NCBI GenBank assembly: GCA_002687025.1
Contig: NYZG01000269.1
Location: 1-13,856 of the forward strand
Direction of reading: 5' to 3'
Length of the DNA: 13,856 nt
DNA from: Candidatus Poribacteria bacterium
GTDB taxonomy: Bacteria; Poribacteria; WGA-4E; GCA-2687025
In this document: positions 1 through 7,115 of the stretch, piece by piece
How positions within the stretch are numbered: position 1 is the stretch's first letter
Layout: each line of letters starts with the position of its first letter
Translations under genes and position numbers: made by a program
The notes under the pieces: model-generated
Told to the model about the DNA's origin: nothing
Seen by the model: only the letters and a program-made list of their open reading frames with translations
Database searches by the model: none

Positions 1-772
1 TCGGCCTGGCGCGTTCGCCTTCGTCGCGCCCTTTGCGGAACGCCTCGCGTAGGTCGGCGTCTTGGGTCGTGCGGCCCGCGGCGCGGTCGGTGAAGTACAG
101 GTCCATCACCCGGCCGACGCCGTAGGTCAGGCCGTACATCAATGGGCCGGAAACAAGCCCGCCAATGCCCGGCGCCGCCGCCTTGAGCAGGCTTGCCCCC
201 GCGGACTGCGAGAGGATGCTGAGCCCCACGGCGCCCATGCACGTCTTGAGCGACTCCATCGTCGCGTCCTGGTTCGCGACGCGGACGCCGCGGATGTTGG
301 ATATCTTCGACGCCATGATGCACTGAAGCGGCGTGAACAGCAGGAAGTCCACCAACGGGATCGGCTGCATCGTCACCCCCGCGCACGCGACGGCGGTGAC
401 GTTTATCACGCGCCGGACCTTCTCGTCCGGCGTGTATCGGGGGTTCCGATCGATGCCCAGGTATTCCTCGTTCAGTGTCCGCTTGAGATCCTCGGCGGAC
501 ATGCCCTTCAGTCGGTTGGCGAACCCTTTGAAGCGTTCCGCGATGCCCTCCGGCTTGCGCGCGCGCTCACGGGCGCCCTCACGCTTTGGGCCCGGCTCGG
601 AGGCGCTCTCGCCCGGTTCGGCGGAGTTCTCGGCCAGGAACGCGCGGATGAGAAGGTCCGCGTCGGCCGCGGACATCTCGTCGACGCGCCCGAGCAGGTA
701 GTCGACCTGCTGTATCGTCAATTCGCCGCGCGTGGCGAGACCAAGGACGCGCGCTCGGGTTCCATCACTCAT
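1..772 (-). CDS. DUF697-type membrane-associated protein, C-terminus cut by window edge
   Basis: Reading the minus strand from the ATG at 772-770 gives 257 codons without a stop up to the window edge, so the gene is partial at its 3' end. GGAGG (plus 782-778) lies 5 bases before the ATG. Residues 1-45 resemble a short helical N-terminus, and 50-75 are a charged linker. From about 120 to 225 is a region with the pattern M-Q-P-I-P-L-V-D-F-L-L-F-T-P-L-Q followed by a basic segment and hydrophobic stretches (about 175-225). This is the layout of the DUF697 domain found in YcjF-like and GTPase-associated membrane proteins. The role of that family is poorly defined. It lies 29 bases downstream of the FkbM gene on the same strand, so the two are probably co-transcribed. 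The strand choice rests on the domain match, the SD and the operon fit; open frames on the plus strand here look like nothing known. Confidence 0.75.
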   Translation of the reverse strand, partial: MSDGTRARVLGLATRGELTIQQVDYLLGRVDEMSAADADLLIRAFLAENSAEPGESASEPGPKREGARERARKPEGIAERFKGFANRLKGMSAEDLKRTLNEEYLGIDRNPRYTPDEKVRRVINVTAVACAGVTMQPIPLVDFLLFTPLQCIMASKISNIRGVRVANQDATMESLKTCMGAVGLSILSQSAGASLLKAAAPGIGGLVSGPLMYGLTYGVGRVMDLYFTDRAAGRTTQDADLREAFRKGRDEGERARP

Positions 773-783
773 GTCTGCCTCCG

Positions 784-800
784 CGGCGCGCCGCGCGCCG
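784..800 (-). promoter_or_regulatory. GC-only hairpin between FkbM stop and downstream SD
   Basis: The bases between the FkbM stop and the SD of the next gene form a near-perfect palindrome. It can fold as a 7-bp stem (CGGCGCG/CGCGCCG) with a 3-base loop, and it ends one base before the GGAGG of the DUF697 gene. It could modulate read-through or translation. In such a GC-rich genome a GC-only palindrome may also be chance. Confidence 0.25.
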
Positions 801-801
801 G

Positions 802-1698
802 TCAGTCGGCGTTCGGTCGACTCTCCTGCGAGAAGTGGTACACGCTACTGTGCAGGTGGCGCAACTCCAAGCCGTCACGCAACGGGTGATCCGCCGGGTC
901 GGCGATGGGCGTGAAGCCGACCACGCGCGCGTCCATGTCAACAGGGACGGCGAACACGCTGATTGAGTTGATGCTGGGGAACAGGTTCTCCGTCACGCGC
1001 GCGTGATTCTTCGGGCTGAACAGCGGGACGACATGCCAATACGGCTTGTACCCCATGTCCAGGATGAGCGTGACGAGCGCCTCACCGGCGACGGGGCGGT
1101 GGTTCTCCGCGTAGATGAGCGGCCGTGTGCGCTCGATTGTCCGCGCCGCGCCGCGCAGCACATCGGCCTCCATCCCCTCGACATCGACCTTCAGCAGCCG
1201 CATCCTGGGGATGTGCAGGAAGTCGTCTAGAGTGACCACGTTCGCCGGGAGACTGTGCTCCGTGGGCTCCTCGCTGAGCGCGACGCCCCCGAAATTCCCG
1301 TCGGCGTCGTAGCGCACGCTCGGGAGGTGGGCATGGCCACCCTCGGCAGCCAGCGCCAATTCGTAGCATCGCACGTTTTCGAGGGAGTTCAGCGCCACGT
1401 TCGCGCACAGGTTCTGGAACACGAGGCGCTGCGGTTCGAAGGCGCACACGGCGCCCTGCCGTCCGACAATGCGGGCCAACGGCACAGTGTGCGCGCCGAT
1501 GTTGGCGCCGGCCTCGACCACGGTGTCGCCGGGGGCGCATATCTGCGAGAACAGGGCGATCTCGCCCTCGCTGTACTCGCCGTAGACCGCGACCGACCGA
1601 CCCACGTAGATGTCGTGGGCGTTGTAGAGGAAGTATCCGTGGCGGCCCTTCACGACGCGGCCATACCCCTCCTCGCCGATCAGGTTCGTAAGCGGCAT
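802..1698 (-). CDS. FkbM family SAM-dependent methyltransferase
   Basis: This is a 298-residue protein of the FkbM methyltransferase family, which transfers a methyl group from S-adenosylmethionine, usually to a hydroxyl of a sugar or secondary metabolite. The SAM-binding motif I is VVEAGANIGAHT at residues 60-71, followed by an acidic residue at the end of strand 2 (E88 in AFEPQ). The family signature LLKVDVEGMEADVLRGA is at about 168-184. The length is normal for the family. The ATG at 1698 has GGGAG about 6 bases upstream. There is no signal peptide, so it is cytoplasmic. It is first in a two-gene minus-strand unit with the DUF697 gene. The true substrate cannot be read from the sequence; glycan or glycolipid methylation is a guess from the family. 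Confidence 0.9.
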   Translation of the reverse strand: MPLTNLIGEEGYGRVVKGRHGYFLYNAHDIYVGRSVAVYGEYSEGEIALFSQICAPGDTVVEAGANIGAHTVPLARIVGRQGAVCAFEPQRLVFQNLCANVALNSLENVRCYELALAAEGGHAHLPSVRYDADGNFGGVALSEEPTEHSLPANVVTLDDFLHIPRMRLLKVDVEGMEADVLRGAARTIERTRPLIYAENHRPVAGEALVTLILDMGYKPYWHVVPLFSPKNHARVTENLFPSINSISVFAVPVDMDARVVGFTPIADPADHPLRDGLELRHLHSSVYHFSQESRPNAD

Positions 1699-1742
1699 CG
1701 ATGCTCCCTTGCGCGCGCCGGAGCGCGTGTCGGTCTGTGCAG

Positions 1743-1779
1743 GGGTAGCCTACGTCGTGGCAGTGGGCGCGCGCTACCC
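1743..1779. promoter_or_regulatory. Inverted repeat in divergent intergenic region
   Basis: The 216-base gap (1699-1914) between the divergent FkbM and glycosidase-like genes holds a perfect 7-bp inverted repeat: GGGTAGC at 1743-1749 and GCTACCC at 1773-1779. The arm centres are 30 bp apart, about three helical turns, so both would face the same side of the DNA. This fits a dimeric regulator acting on both genes, but no regulator gene is nearby and the function is inferred. Confidence 0.3.
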
Positions 1780-1844
1780 GCGGGCGTGCCGTCGCGAGGC
1801 CGCCCCGGCCGCGCCGTCTATCCTAGAGCTGCGCTGCTCGGGGA

Positions 1845-1853
1845 TGTTATACA
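1845..1853 (+). promoter_or_regulatory. Possible extended -10 promoter of the DUF4832/dockerin gene
   Basis: TGT followed by TATACA is an extended -10-like element about 61 bases upstream of the ATG at 1915. No convincing -35 box is present at 16-18 bp. It is one of the few AT-rich spots in this gap. Weak support. Confidence 0.25.
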
Positions 1854-1914
1854 GCAAGCGCCGATCACGACGTGGGGAGCGGGACACAGCAAGACCGTGC
1901 GGAGACGTAGCTCG

Positions 1915-3885
1915 ATGCAGGCGCTTCTGACTGCCGTGGGGCTCTCATGCCTCCTATTCGCTTCCGCCGAGGCGCGGGACGTCAACCTCGTCCCGATAGA
2001 CGATCCGCTCCCGAATCCGTACAAGGGCATCGCGCCGTACGCGGACACGTTCTACGCCGCGCCGGCCGTGCCGCAGTCCCTTTTCTACGACGACGTGACA
2101 TGGCGTCGGCTGGAGCCGGACGCGGCCGAGGCGTTCCGCTGGCAGGCCCTCGAAAACGACTGGGCGCAGCATCTCGCGCTGGGCCGACGCGTCGGCTTCC
2201 GGTTCAAGGTCGCCGATCCGTGGTCTGGCGATGACGTGGACGTACCGTCGTGGCTCGTCGATGGGGGCGTCGCGTTGCGCGAATACGAGATCGACGGCGG
2301 CACGGGAAAAGCGCCCGACTGGGACGACCCCATCTTCCTCGCCGAACACGACAGAGTCATCGCCGCGATCGGGGAGCGGTACAACGGCGATCCGCGCGTC
2401 GCGTGGGTAGATGTCGGGACGTACGGCATCTGGGGCGAGTGGCACGTCTACCTCAATCCTCACCTCGCGGGCTCCGAAGGGACGAAGCAGCGAATCCTCG
2501 AAGCGTACGTGCGCGCCTTCCCCGACACACGGCTCGTGATCCCGTTCGACGACGACTTCGCGACCGCGTACATGGCCGAGCGCGGCCACGGAATTCGGAA
2601 CGACTGCCTCGGCCCCCTCGACGGGAACGAGTGGTACATCGAGTCACTCGACCGCATCTCGCCGCAGCTCGTGCCCGAGCAATACAAGCGAGGAATTATC
2701 GGCGGCGAGTTCTGCGGTGGGACGGAAGGCGCTCTCGAATCGATGGCGGATCGCTTCGACGCGACGCTGGCGTTCATTGGGGCGACGCATTGGTCGTTCG
2801 TCGGCCCTGCGGGCGCCGCCCTGCTGGAGGCTGAGGGCGGCCTCCTCGCGAAGGCGGAGGCGTTGCATAAGCAGCTCGGGTATCGGTTTCGCGTTGCGAC
2901 TGTCGAGTACTCGTCGCCGGTGACGGCAGGCGCGGAGTTCGCCGTCGCCGCAGCGGTCGTGAACGAGGGCAGCGCGCCGTTCTACCATCCGTGGGAGGCC
3001 GTCGTGTCCCTCGTGAACGAGGCGGGGGAGAGCGTCTTTGAGGTCGCCCCCGACGGCCCGGCGTGGGATCCCCGGAACTGGCTCCCCGGGACGCGGATCG
3101 TGACGGCGAATGTCCGCATGCCGGACGCGTCGACGCTACGCCCCGGCGAGCACACGCTGGCCCTGCCCATCCGCGGCCCGGACGCCGCCGATGCGCCGCT
3201 CTTCCTCGCGATGGAAGGCCGGGACGACGCAGGACGTTACCGGATCGGCCCGGTCGTCGTCGCGTCGGCGCCGCCATGGGACGTGAACGGCGACGGCAAG
3301 GTCGACATCATCGACCTGGTGACGGTGGCCTCCGCGTTCGGAGCGGCCGGCGTGGGTCTCCCCGGAGACGCCAACGACGACGGGCGCGTCACCATCGTGG
3401 ATCTGGTCACTGTGGCGTCGCACTTCGGGGAGACATCCGCGGGTGTCGCGGCAGCCCCGCAGCTGCCGCGCGCGGGCGACAGGGAGTCGATAGAGGCATG
3501 GCTGCGCCTGGCGCGCGATGCCGGCGCCGGAGCCGCCGAGTATCGCCACGGGGTCGATGTCCTGCAACGCCTTCTCGACGCGTCGCGGCCGCGTGAGACA
3601 CGACTACTGCCGAACTACCCCAACCCCTTCAACCCCGAGACGTGGTTGCCCTTCGAACTGAGCGACGGCGGACACGTCACCGTCACCGTGTACGACGTCG
3701 GCGGGTCGGTCGTGCGGCGTATCGACCTCGGGTACCGGCCGGCAGGCGCGTATCGCGCGCGGCGGCGCGCGGCCCATTGGGATGGCCGGAACGGTCAGGG
3801 CGAAGTCGTCGCGGGCGGCGCTTACTTCGCCGAGTTGACAACCGACGAGGGCCGCCAGCGGCGCCGGCTCACGGTCCTGAAGTAG
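1915..3885 (+). CDS. Secreted DUF4832/glycosidase-like TIM-barrel protein with tandem dockerin and C-terminal sorting-type domain
   Basis: This is a 656-residue exported protein. The open frame extends back to 1255, but the start is set at 1915. There a signal peptide begins (MQALLTAVGL..., cleavage likely after AEA at residue 20) and GGAG lies 10 bases upstream. Residues 31-310 look like the TIM-barrel region of DUF4832-type proteins: NPYKG at 34-38, D-V-G-T-Y-G-I-W-G-E-W-H ending at 177 (E175 a possible acid/base), G-G-E-F-C-G-G with E265 a possible nucleophile, and G-A-T-H-W at 289-293. Residues 325-450 fit a beta-sandwich. Two EF-hand dockerin loops, each D-x-N-x-D-G with a closing D, begin at 456 and 485. 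The tail from 563 has NYPNPFNPETW and a FlgD-like fold ending in GGAYFAEL. Such a tail is associated with surface sorting in some phyla; whether a type IX system serves it here is unknown. The substrate is probably a polysaccharide, but this is inference. Confidence 0.8.
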   Translation: MQALLTAVGLSCLLFASAEARDVNLVPIDDPLPNPYKGIAPYADTFYAAPAVPQSLFYDDVTWRRLEPDAAEAFRWQALENDWAQHLALGRRVGFRFKVADPWSGDDVDVPSWLVDGGVALREYEIDGGTGKAPDWDDPIFLAEHDRVIAAIGERYNGDPRVAWVDVGTYGIWGEWHVYLNPHLAGSEGTKQRILEAYVRAFPDTRLVIPFDDDFATAYMAERGHGIRNDCLGPLDGNEWYIESLDRISPQLVPEQYKRGIIGGEFCGGTEGALESMADRFDATLAFIGATHWSFVGPAGAALLEAEGGLLAKAEALHKQLGYRFRVATVEYSSPVTAGAEFAVAAAVVNEGSAPFYHPWEAVVSLVNEAGESVFEVAPDGPAWDPRNWLPGTRIVTANVRMPDASTLRPGEHTLALPIRGPDAADAPLFLAMEGRDDAGRYRIGPVVVASAPPWDVNGDGKVDIIDLVTVASAFGAAGVGLPGDANDDGRVTIVDLVTVASHFGETSAGVAAAPQLPRAGDRESIEAWLRLARDAGAGAAEYRHGVDVLQRLLDASRPRETRLLPNYPNPFNPETWLPFELSDGGHVTVTVYDVGGSVVRRIDLGYRPAGAYRARRRAAHWDGRNGQGEVVAGGAYFAELTTDEGRQRRRLTVLK

Positions 3886-3888
3886 GTC

Positions 3889-3916
3889 GGCGGGTCAGTC
3901 GTCGAGGCTACCCGCC
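3889..3916. terminator. Candidate bidirectional terminator hairpin between convergent genes
   Basis: GGCGGGT (3889-3895) and ACCCGCC (3910-3916) form a perfect 7-bp stem with a 14-base loop. It starts four bases after the stop of the plus-strand gene and overlaps the last codons of the minus-strand gene. The position suits a shared terminator for converging transcripts. There is no T-run, so intrinsic termination is not assured. Confidence 0.35.
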
Positions 3917-5079
3917 AGCCACGCGAATGCCTCATCTTGCATCGCCACGCTGAACTCGTGCGGCACGTCCCAGAGCTTGGTCACGAGGCGATCGGCCACC
4001 CCTTGGGACTCCCACACCGCGTGCATCTTGGCGTAGGCGTCCCGAACAGATGGGACGGGGAACAGTCCGTCACGCAGCCCGTTGTAGATCAGCAGCGGCT
4101 TGGGGCAGGCGATGCTGGCCACGTCCGGGTAGTCGAGGTAGTTGAACAGATCCGGGTGCAGCATCGAGAACGCGGACTGGCTGCGGACCTGGTTGTTCCC
4201 CGGCGTCACGAGTCCCTTCACGGTGGCCATCCAGCATATGGCCGCGCCGGCGGCGATGTGATCCGAGAGCGCGGCGACCTGCCACGTGCGGAACGCGCCC
4301 ATGCTCAGTCCCATCGCGCCGACGCGCGTCGCGTCCACCTCGGGACGTTCCGCGAGGAACTCCGCGGCGTGCATGTCTTCATGCGCTATCAGACCCGCGA
4401 ACGACATGCCCAGGTGCATGAGATTCGCGGCGATCATCGCCTGACCGTCGTAGCCTCCTCCTCCTCGGTCGCCCCAGTTGAGCGCGTCCGTGGAGAAGCA
4501 CACGTAGCCTCGCTTGGCCAACTCGTCGCCGATCCATCGGCCGCCGTAGGAGCCGTCGACCCACTCCTTGGCCGAGGCGGCGCGCTGTTCCGAGACATCC
4601 CACGGACGGATGACCTTCTCCTTGCCGATGTCGAAGCGCGCGCCGTGATCGTGGAGCAGCAGCGCGCCGGGAAACGGGCCGTCGCCCTTGGGGACGAGCA
4701 TGTACGCGAGGACACGGCTGTCCCCCGTGATGTTCAGCGAGAGCTTCCGCGCGACGTAGCTGCCTCGATCCTCCTCGGCGATCGTGACCGCGTCGTATGG
4801 GGAAGTCGGCGGCGGAGCCAGAAGGCAGTCGATGGCTTGGGCCTGAGCGGCCTGACGCCACTCGCCGAACTCCGCGTGGGCGCCAGAAAGCCACGACAAG
4901 GGGAAGTCGAGTCGGCCCGCGACGTCCCGGTAGAAGACGGGCAGGTTGTCGACCGAGCCCGGCGTCTGGTACATCTCGGACTCCCCATCATCGGCGACCG
5001 GTTCAGCCGTCGCGATGGCGGCCGTCACAGCCATCACGAGTACCGGCAGCAGTCGTTGTCGGCGCGCCGTTCGTGGCAT
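3895..5079 (-). CDS. Secreted alpha/beta hydrolase (dienelactone-hydrolase / acetyl-xylan-esterase-like)
   Basis: This is a 394-residue exported alpha/beta hydrolase. The signal peptide is MPRTARRQRLLPVLVM... with a likely cut after ATA at residue 25. The oxyanion-side motif LLLHDHGARFDIGKEK is at about 140-155, and the nucleophile elbow GLSMGA has S259. D337 in NGLRDGLFP and H374 in DVPHEFS complete the catalytic triad. The layout matches the alpha/beta hydrolase families annotated as probable acetyl-xylan esterases or dienelactone-hydrolase-like (for example Abhydrolase_7), which cleave ester groups. The start is ambiguous. The ATG at 5079 gives the cleanest signal peptide but has no proper SD. 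An upstream in-frame ATG at 5121 has GGAGG 8 bases before it and would add 14 residues to the n-region. The gene converges on the dockerin protein and diverges from the isomerase gene. A role in deacetylating plant or algal polysaccharide is inference from family and neighbours. Confidence 0.82.
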   Translation of the reverse strand: MPRTARRQRLLPVLVMAVTAAIATAEPVADDGESEMYQTPGSVDNLPVFYRDVAGRLDFPLSWLSGAHAEFGEWRQAAQAQAIDCLLAPPPTSPYDAVTIAEEDRGSYVARKLSLNITGDSRVLAYMLVPKGDGPFPGALLLHDHGARFDIGKEKVIRPWDVSEQRAASAKEWVDGSYGGRWIGDELAKRGYVCFSTDALNWGDRGGGGYDGQAMIAANLMHLGMSFAGLIAHEDMHAAEFLAERPEVDATRVGAMGLSMGAFRTWQVAALSDHIAAGAAICWMATVKGLVTPGNNQVRSQSAFSMLHPDLFNYLDYPDVASIACPKPLLIYNGLRDGLFPVPSVRDAYAKMHAVWESQGVADRLVTKLWDVPHEFSVAMQDEAFAWLAGSLDD

Positions 5080-5082
5080 ACT
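5072..5082 (+). promoter_or_regulatory. Promoter-like motif upstream of the isomerase gene
   Basis: CGTGGCATACT contains an extended -10-like element (TGG + CATACT) ending 53 bases before the ATG at 5136. The identical 11-mer sits 52 bases before the next plus-strand gene. A TTGTCG at 5056-5061 could be a -35 box but with a short 15-bp spacer. The -10 overlaps the start codon (5077-5079) of the divergent hydrolase. Confidence 0.4.
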
Positions 5083-5135
5083 CTCGCGCGGTGGATGTCG
5101 CCCATCTTCCGACCGGCACATGCGGAGACCCTCCA

Positions 5136-6071
5136 ATGAGCACGTCCGACGTCGCACTCGGCGCCGACATCAAGGTCGGATGCCTGAGCTGGTGTTTCCA
5201 CACGTTCGCCCCCGGCGCCGATCCGTCCGAAGCCATCGACATCATAGGTGAGCTTGGATTCGATGGTCTCGAACTGATACTCCTGGCCCGCGAGGATGTC
5301 AACGGGTACTGGACAGACGCGCGCGTGGACACTCTCCGCGGGCAGTTGGGCCGGCACGGGCTGGAGGTGTCTCAGTTCGTGCTGTTTCAGCCGGTGGTCG
5401 CGGGTTTGGCGAGCGCGGATCGAGACGAACGGGCGGAAAGCCTCCGCCACTTCGAGGAAGGATGCCGCATCGGGCGGATGTTCGATGCGCCGATCATCAA
5501 CATCGTCGCCCCCTGGCCGGTAGCGCTGAGCGGCCCCGTAGACTACCTGCCGCGCCACTACGACCTGCCCGACGCGGGCCCCGACGAGAAGTTCCACATC
5601 GACATCGCCGAGGGCTTCGACTGGGACGAGGTGTGGGCGGCGTACATCGAGGCGACGTCGGCGTGTCTCGCCTGTGCGAAGTCGTATGACATGCGCTTCA
5701 CCATCGAGCACCACACGCACACGATGATCCCGGACGCCACCTCCTTCCTGCGACTGTGGGACGCCGTCGGCGACCCCGATCTGGGGTACAACATGGACGT
5801 GGGGTGGACCCTCAGTCAGCGCGAATACCCGCCGCTGGCCATCCATAAGACGAAGTCACAGCTGATGAACGTGCACATGCGCGACATCGACGGCCTCGTG
5901 CGGAGCTTCGTGCACGTCGGCGAGGGGGTGATGGACTTCGCGGCGATCGTCGACACGTTGCGGGATGTCGGCTACCGCGGCTACGTGTCTCTAGAACAGG
6001 ACAAGCAAGAGGGCGATATGCGCGCCACCTGCGCGCGGTATCTCGCCCTCATGCGCGAATGCCTGACGTAG
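5136..6071 (+). CDS. Sugar phosphate isomerase/epimerase-like TIM-barrel protein
   Basis: This is a 311-residue cytoplasmic protein of the xylose-isomerase-like TIM-barrel superfamily (AP-endonuclease family 2), which includes IolE/IolI, hydroxypyruvate isomerase and sugar 3-epimerases. The start at 5136 has GGAG 8 bases upstream. It opens with K-V-G-C-L-S-W-C-F and E-L-G-F-D-G-L-E-L, the usual strand-1 and strand-2 pattern. The expected divalent-metal ligands are in order: E191 in TIEHH, D221 in NMDVGW, H247 in NVHMRD and E287 in SLEQD. Length is normal for the family and there is no signal peptide. The frame stays open upstream to 4797, but that part is antisense to the hydrolase gene and was rejected. 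The exact substrate cannot be told; conversion of a ketose, an inosose or a sugar acid is plausible given the carbohydrate-related neighbours. Confidence 0.85.
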   Translation: MSTSDVALGADIKVGCLSWCFHTFAPGADPSEAIDIIGELGFDGLELILLAREDVNGYWTDARVDTLRGQLGRHGLEVSQFVLFQPVVAGLASADRDERAESLRHFEEGCRIGRMFDAPIINIVAPWPVALSGPVDYLPRHYDLPDAGPDEKFHIDIAEGFDWDEVWAAYIEATSACLACAKSYDMRFTIEHHTHTMIPDATSFLRLWDAVGDPDLGYNMDVGWTLSQREYPPLAIHKTKSQLMNVHMRDIDGLVRSFVHVGEGVMDFAAIVDTLRDVGYRGYVSLEQDKQEGDMRATCARYLALMRECLT

Positions 6072-6092
6072 ACCCGGCCCGATGTCGCGTCG

Positions 6093-6122
6093 CTGGCACG
6101 CCCACAGGGCGCGTGGCATACT
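6093..6122 (+). promoter_or_regulatory. Candidate promoter of the His/acid-rich exported protein
   Basis: A -35-like CTGGCA (6093-6098), an 18-bp spacer and CATACT (6117-6122) preceded by TGG form a sigma-70-like promoter with an extended -10. The predicted 5' leader is about 45 bases. The 11-mer CGTGGCATACT at 6112-6122 is identical to that before the preceding gene. Confidence 0.45.
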
Positions 6123-6174
6123 GCGACGGCGCTGCCCAACACTGCTCATGTGGTTATACGGAAGGACGTTGCGA

Positions 6175-7071
6175 ATGACACTGACGAAGCTAGCCGCGGT
6201 CGCTATGGCCGCCGGTATATCGGCTCTCTTGATCGCGATTCCCTCGGCCCTTGCGGGCGATGAGAAGGCGACGGACGCCGCGGCGGCCAAGGAACATCCC
6301 AAAGAGCATCCGAAGGAGCACGCGCCGGAGCATCCCAAAGAGCATCCCGTCGGCCACGCCAGGCACGGAGTCGAACTCGCCGGGGCGCGGCTCGAAGTCG
6401 TCGCGCTGGAGCATGGCGACGAAGAGGTCGCGCGCGTGATCGACCAGTTCCTGCCTGCGGGTTCGCGGATCGCGTTCCATCACGGCACGCGCAAGATCGC
6501 TATCCTGACCGACGACGTCGGCTGGGAGTACGCTCATCGGTTGCTGGTGGCCCTGGACGTGCCGCAGATCCACAAGGCGCGCCCGACACACGACGACGAT
6601 GACGACGCCTACCCAGGCGACGAAGACGAAGATGAAGACGAGGAGGATTGCGACGAATACCCGGAGGATGGCGACGACGTCGAGGACGAGGACGAGGACG
6701 AGGACGAGGAAGCGTCCGCCGGGCCGCTGACGAAGGAAGCCCTAGCCGTCGCGATCAAGGCGCACATTGAGGACGTCACGAAAGCGCAAGGCGGCCACTT
6801 CCACATCGACGACGTGACAGCAGGCGTCCAACTCACGTTGAACCTGGACAAGGTCCACGAGGAGCGCCTCGCGACCCTGGGCGACGGCGTGTACTTCGCC
6901 TGCTCGGACTTCAAGGCGACCGACGGGAAGATGTACGACGTCGACTTCTTCATGGCCGACGCGGACGAAGGCCTGGTGATGACGGAGTTGCACGTGCACA
7001 AGGAGGACGGCGTCGCGCGCTACACGTGGCACGAGAACAACGGCATCTGGAGCCGCAGGGAAGTCGAATAG
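6175..7071 (+). CDS. Exported protein with His-rich EHPK repeats, secretin-N1-like segment, acidic linker and conserved C-terminal domain
   Basis: This is a 298-residue protein I cannot assign to a named family. The start at 6175 is fixed by GGAAGGA (6160-6166, 8-base spacing) and by the signal peptide MTLTKLAAVAMAAG... with a likely cut after ALA at residue 27. Residues 39-58 are five tandem four-residue units of the EHPK type (one reads EHAP), encoded by 12-bp repeats at 6289-6348. Residues 73-131 follow the pattern of a secretin short N-terminal (N1/NolW-like) domain, with a run ending L-L-V-A-L-D-V-P. Residues 140-179 are 31 of 40 Asp or Glu. Residues 184-298 form a compact domain rich in beta strands, with GHFHIDD and ELHVHKEDG. 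The His and acidic stretches suggest divalent metal or calcium binding in the periplasm or outside the cell; this is inference. The gene lies 103 bases after the isomerase and has its own promoter-like site. Confidence 0.8.
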   Translation: MTLTKLAAVAMAAGISALLIAIPSALAGDEKATDAAAAKEHPKEHPKEHAPEHPKEHPVGHARHGVELAGARLEVVALEHGDEEVARVIDQFLPAGSRIAFHHGTRKIAILTDDVGWEYAHRLLVALDVPQIHKARPTHDDDDDAYPGDEDEDEDEEDCDEYPEDGDDVEDEDEDEDEEASAGPLTKEALAVAIKAHIEDVTKAQGGHFHIDDVTAGVQLTLNLDKVHEERLATLGDGVYFACSDFKATDGKMYDVDFFMADADEGLVMTELHVHKEDGVARYTWHENNGIWSRREVE

Positions 7072-7115
7072 CCGTCGTCACGGGCGATGGATAGGAACGC
7101 CGCGGCCTCTCGCGC

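Noticed and set aside
62..889. Plus-strand open frames at the left edge
   Set aside because: They are low-complexity and resemble nothing, whereas the minus strand gives a DUF697-like protein with an SD that fits the operon.
1255..1914. Upstream extension of the dockerin protein
   Set aside because: It is antisense to the FkbM gene and would bury the signal peptide.
1915..1974. Lipoprotein signal (Cys at residue 12) in the dockerin protein
   Set aside because: The residues before the Cys (G-L-S) do not fit a lipobox and the hydrophobic part would be too short; an A-x-A cleavage site follows at residue 20.
3601..3885. Firm assignment of a type IX secretion signal
   Set aside because: The tail resembles FlgD-like/type-IX-like domains, but no secretion-system gene is in the window, so only the resemblance is reported.
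3937..5139. Long plus-strand open frame (400 codons) opposite the hydrolase gene
   Set aside because: It has no recognisable domain. The minus strand here has a signal peptide and a complete Ser-Asp-His triad. Long antisense frames are common in GC-rich DNA.
6289..6348. Short regular DNA repeats that might suggest a CRISPR or VNTR locus
   Set aside because: The 12-bp units are contiguous, in frame and encode EHPK-type repeats; there are no spacers.
6609..7001. Minus-strand frame with a poly-serine run
   Set aside because: It is the antisense shadow of the Asp/Glu-rich linker; the plus strand has the signal peptide, SD and conserved-looking domains.
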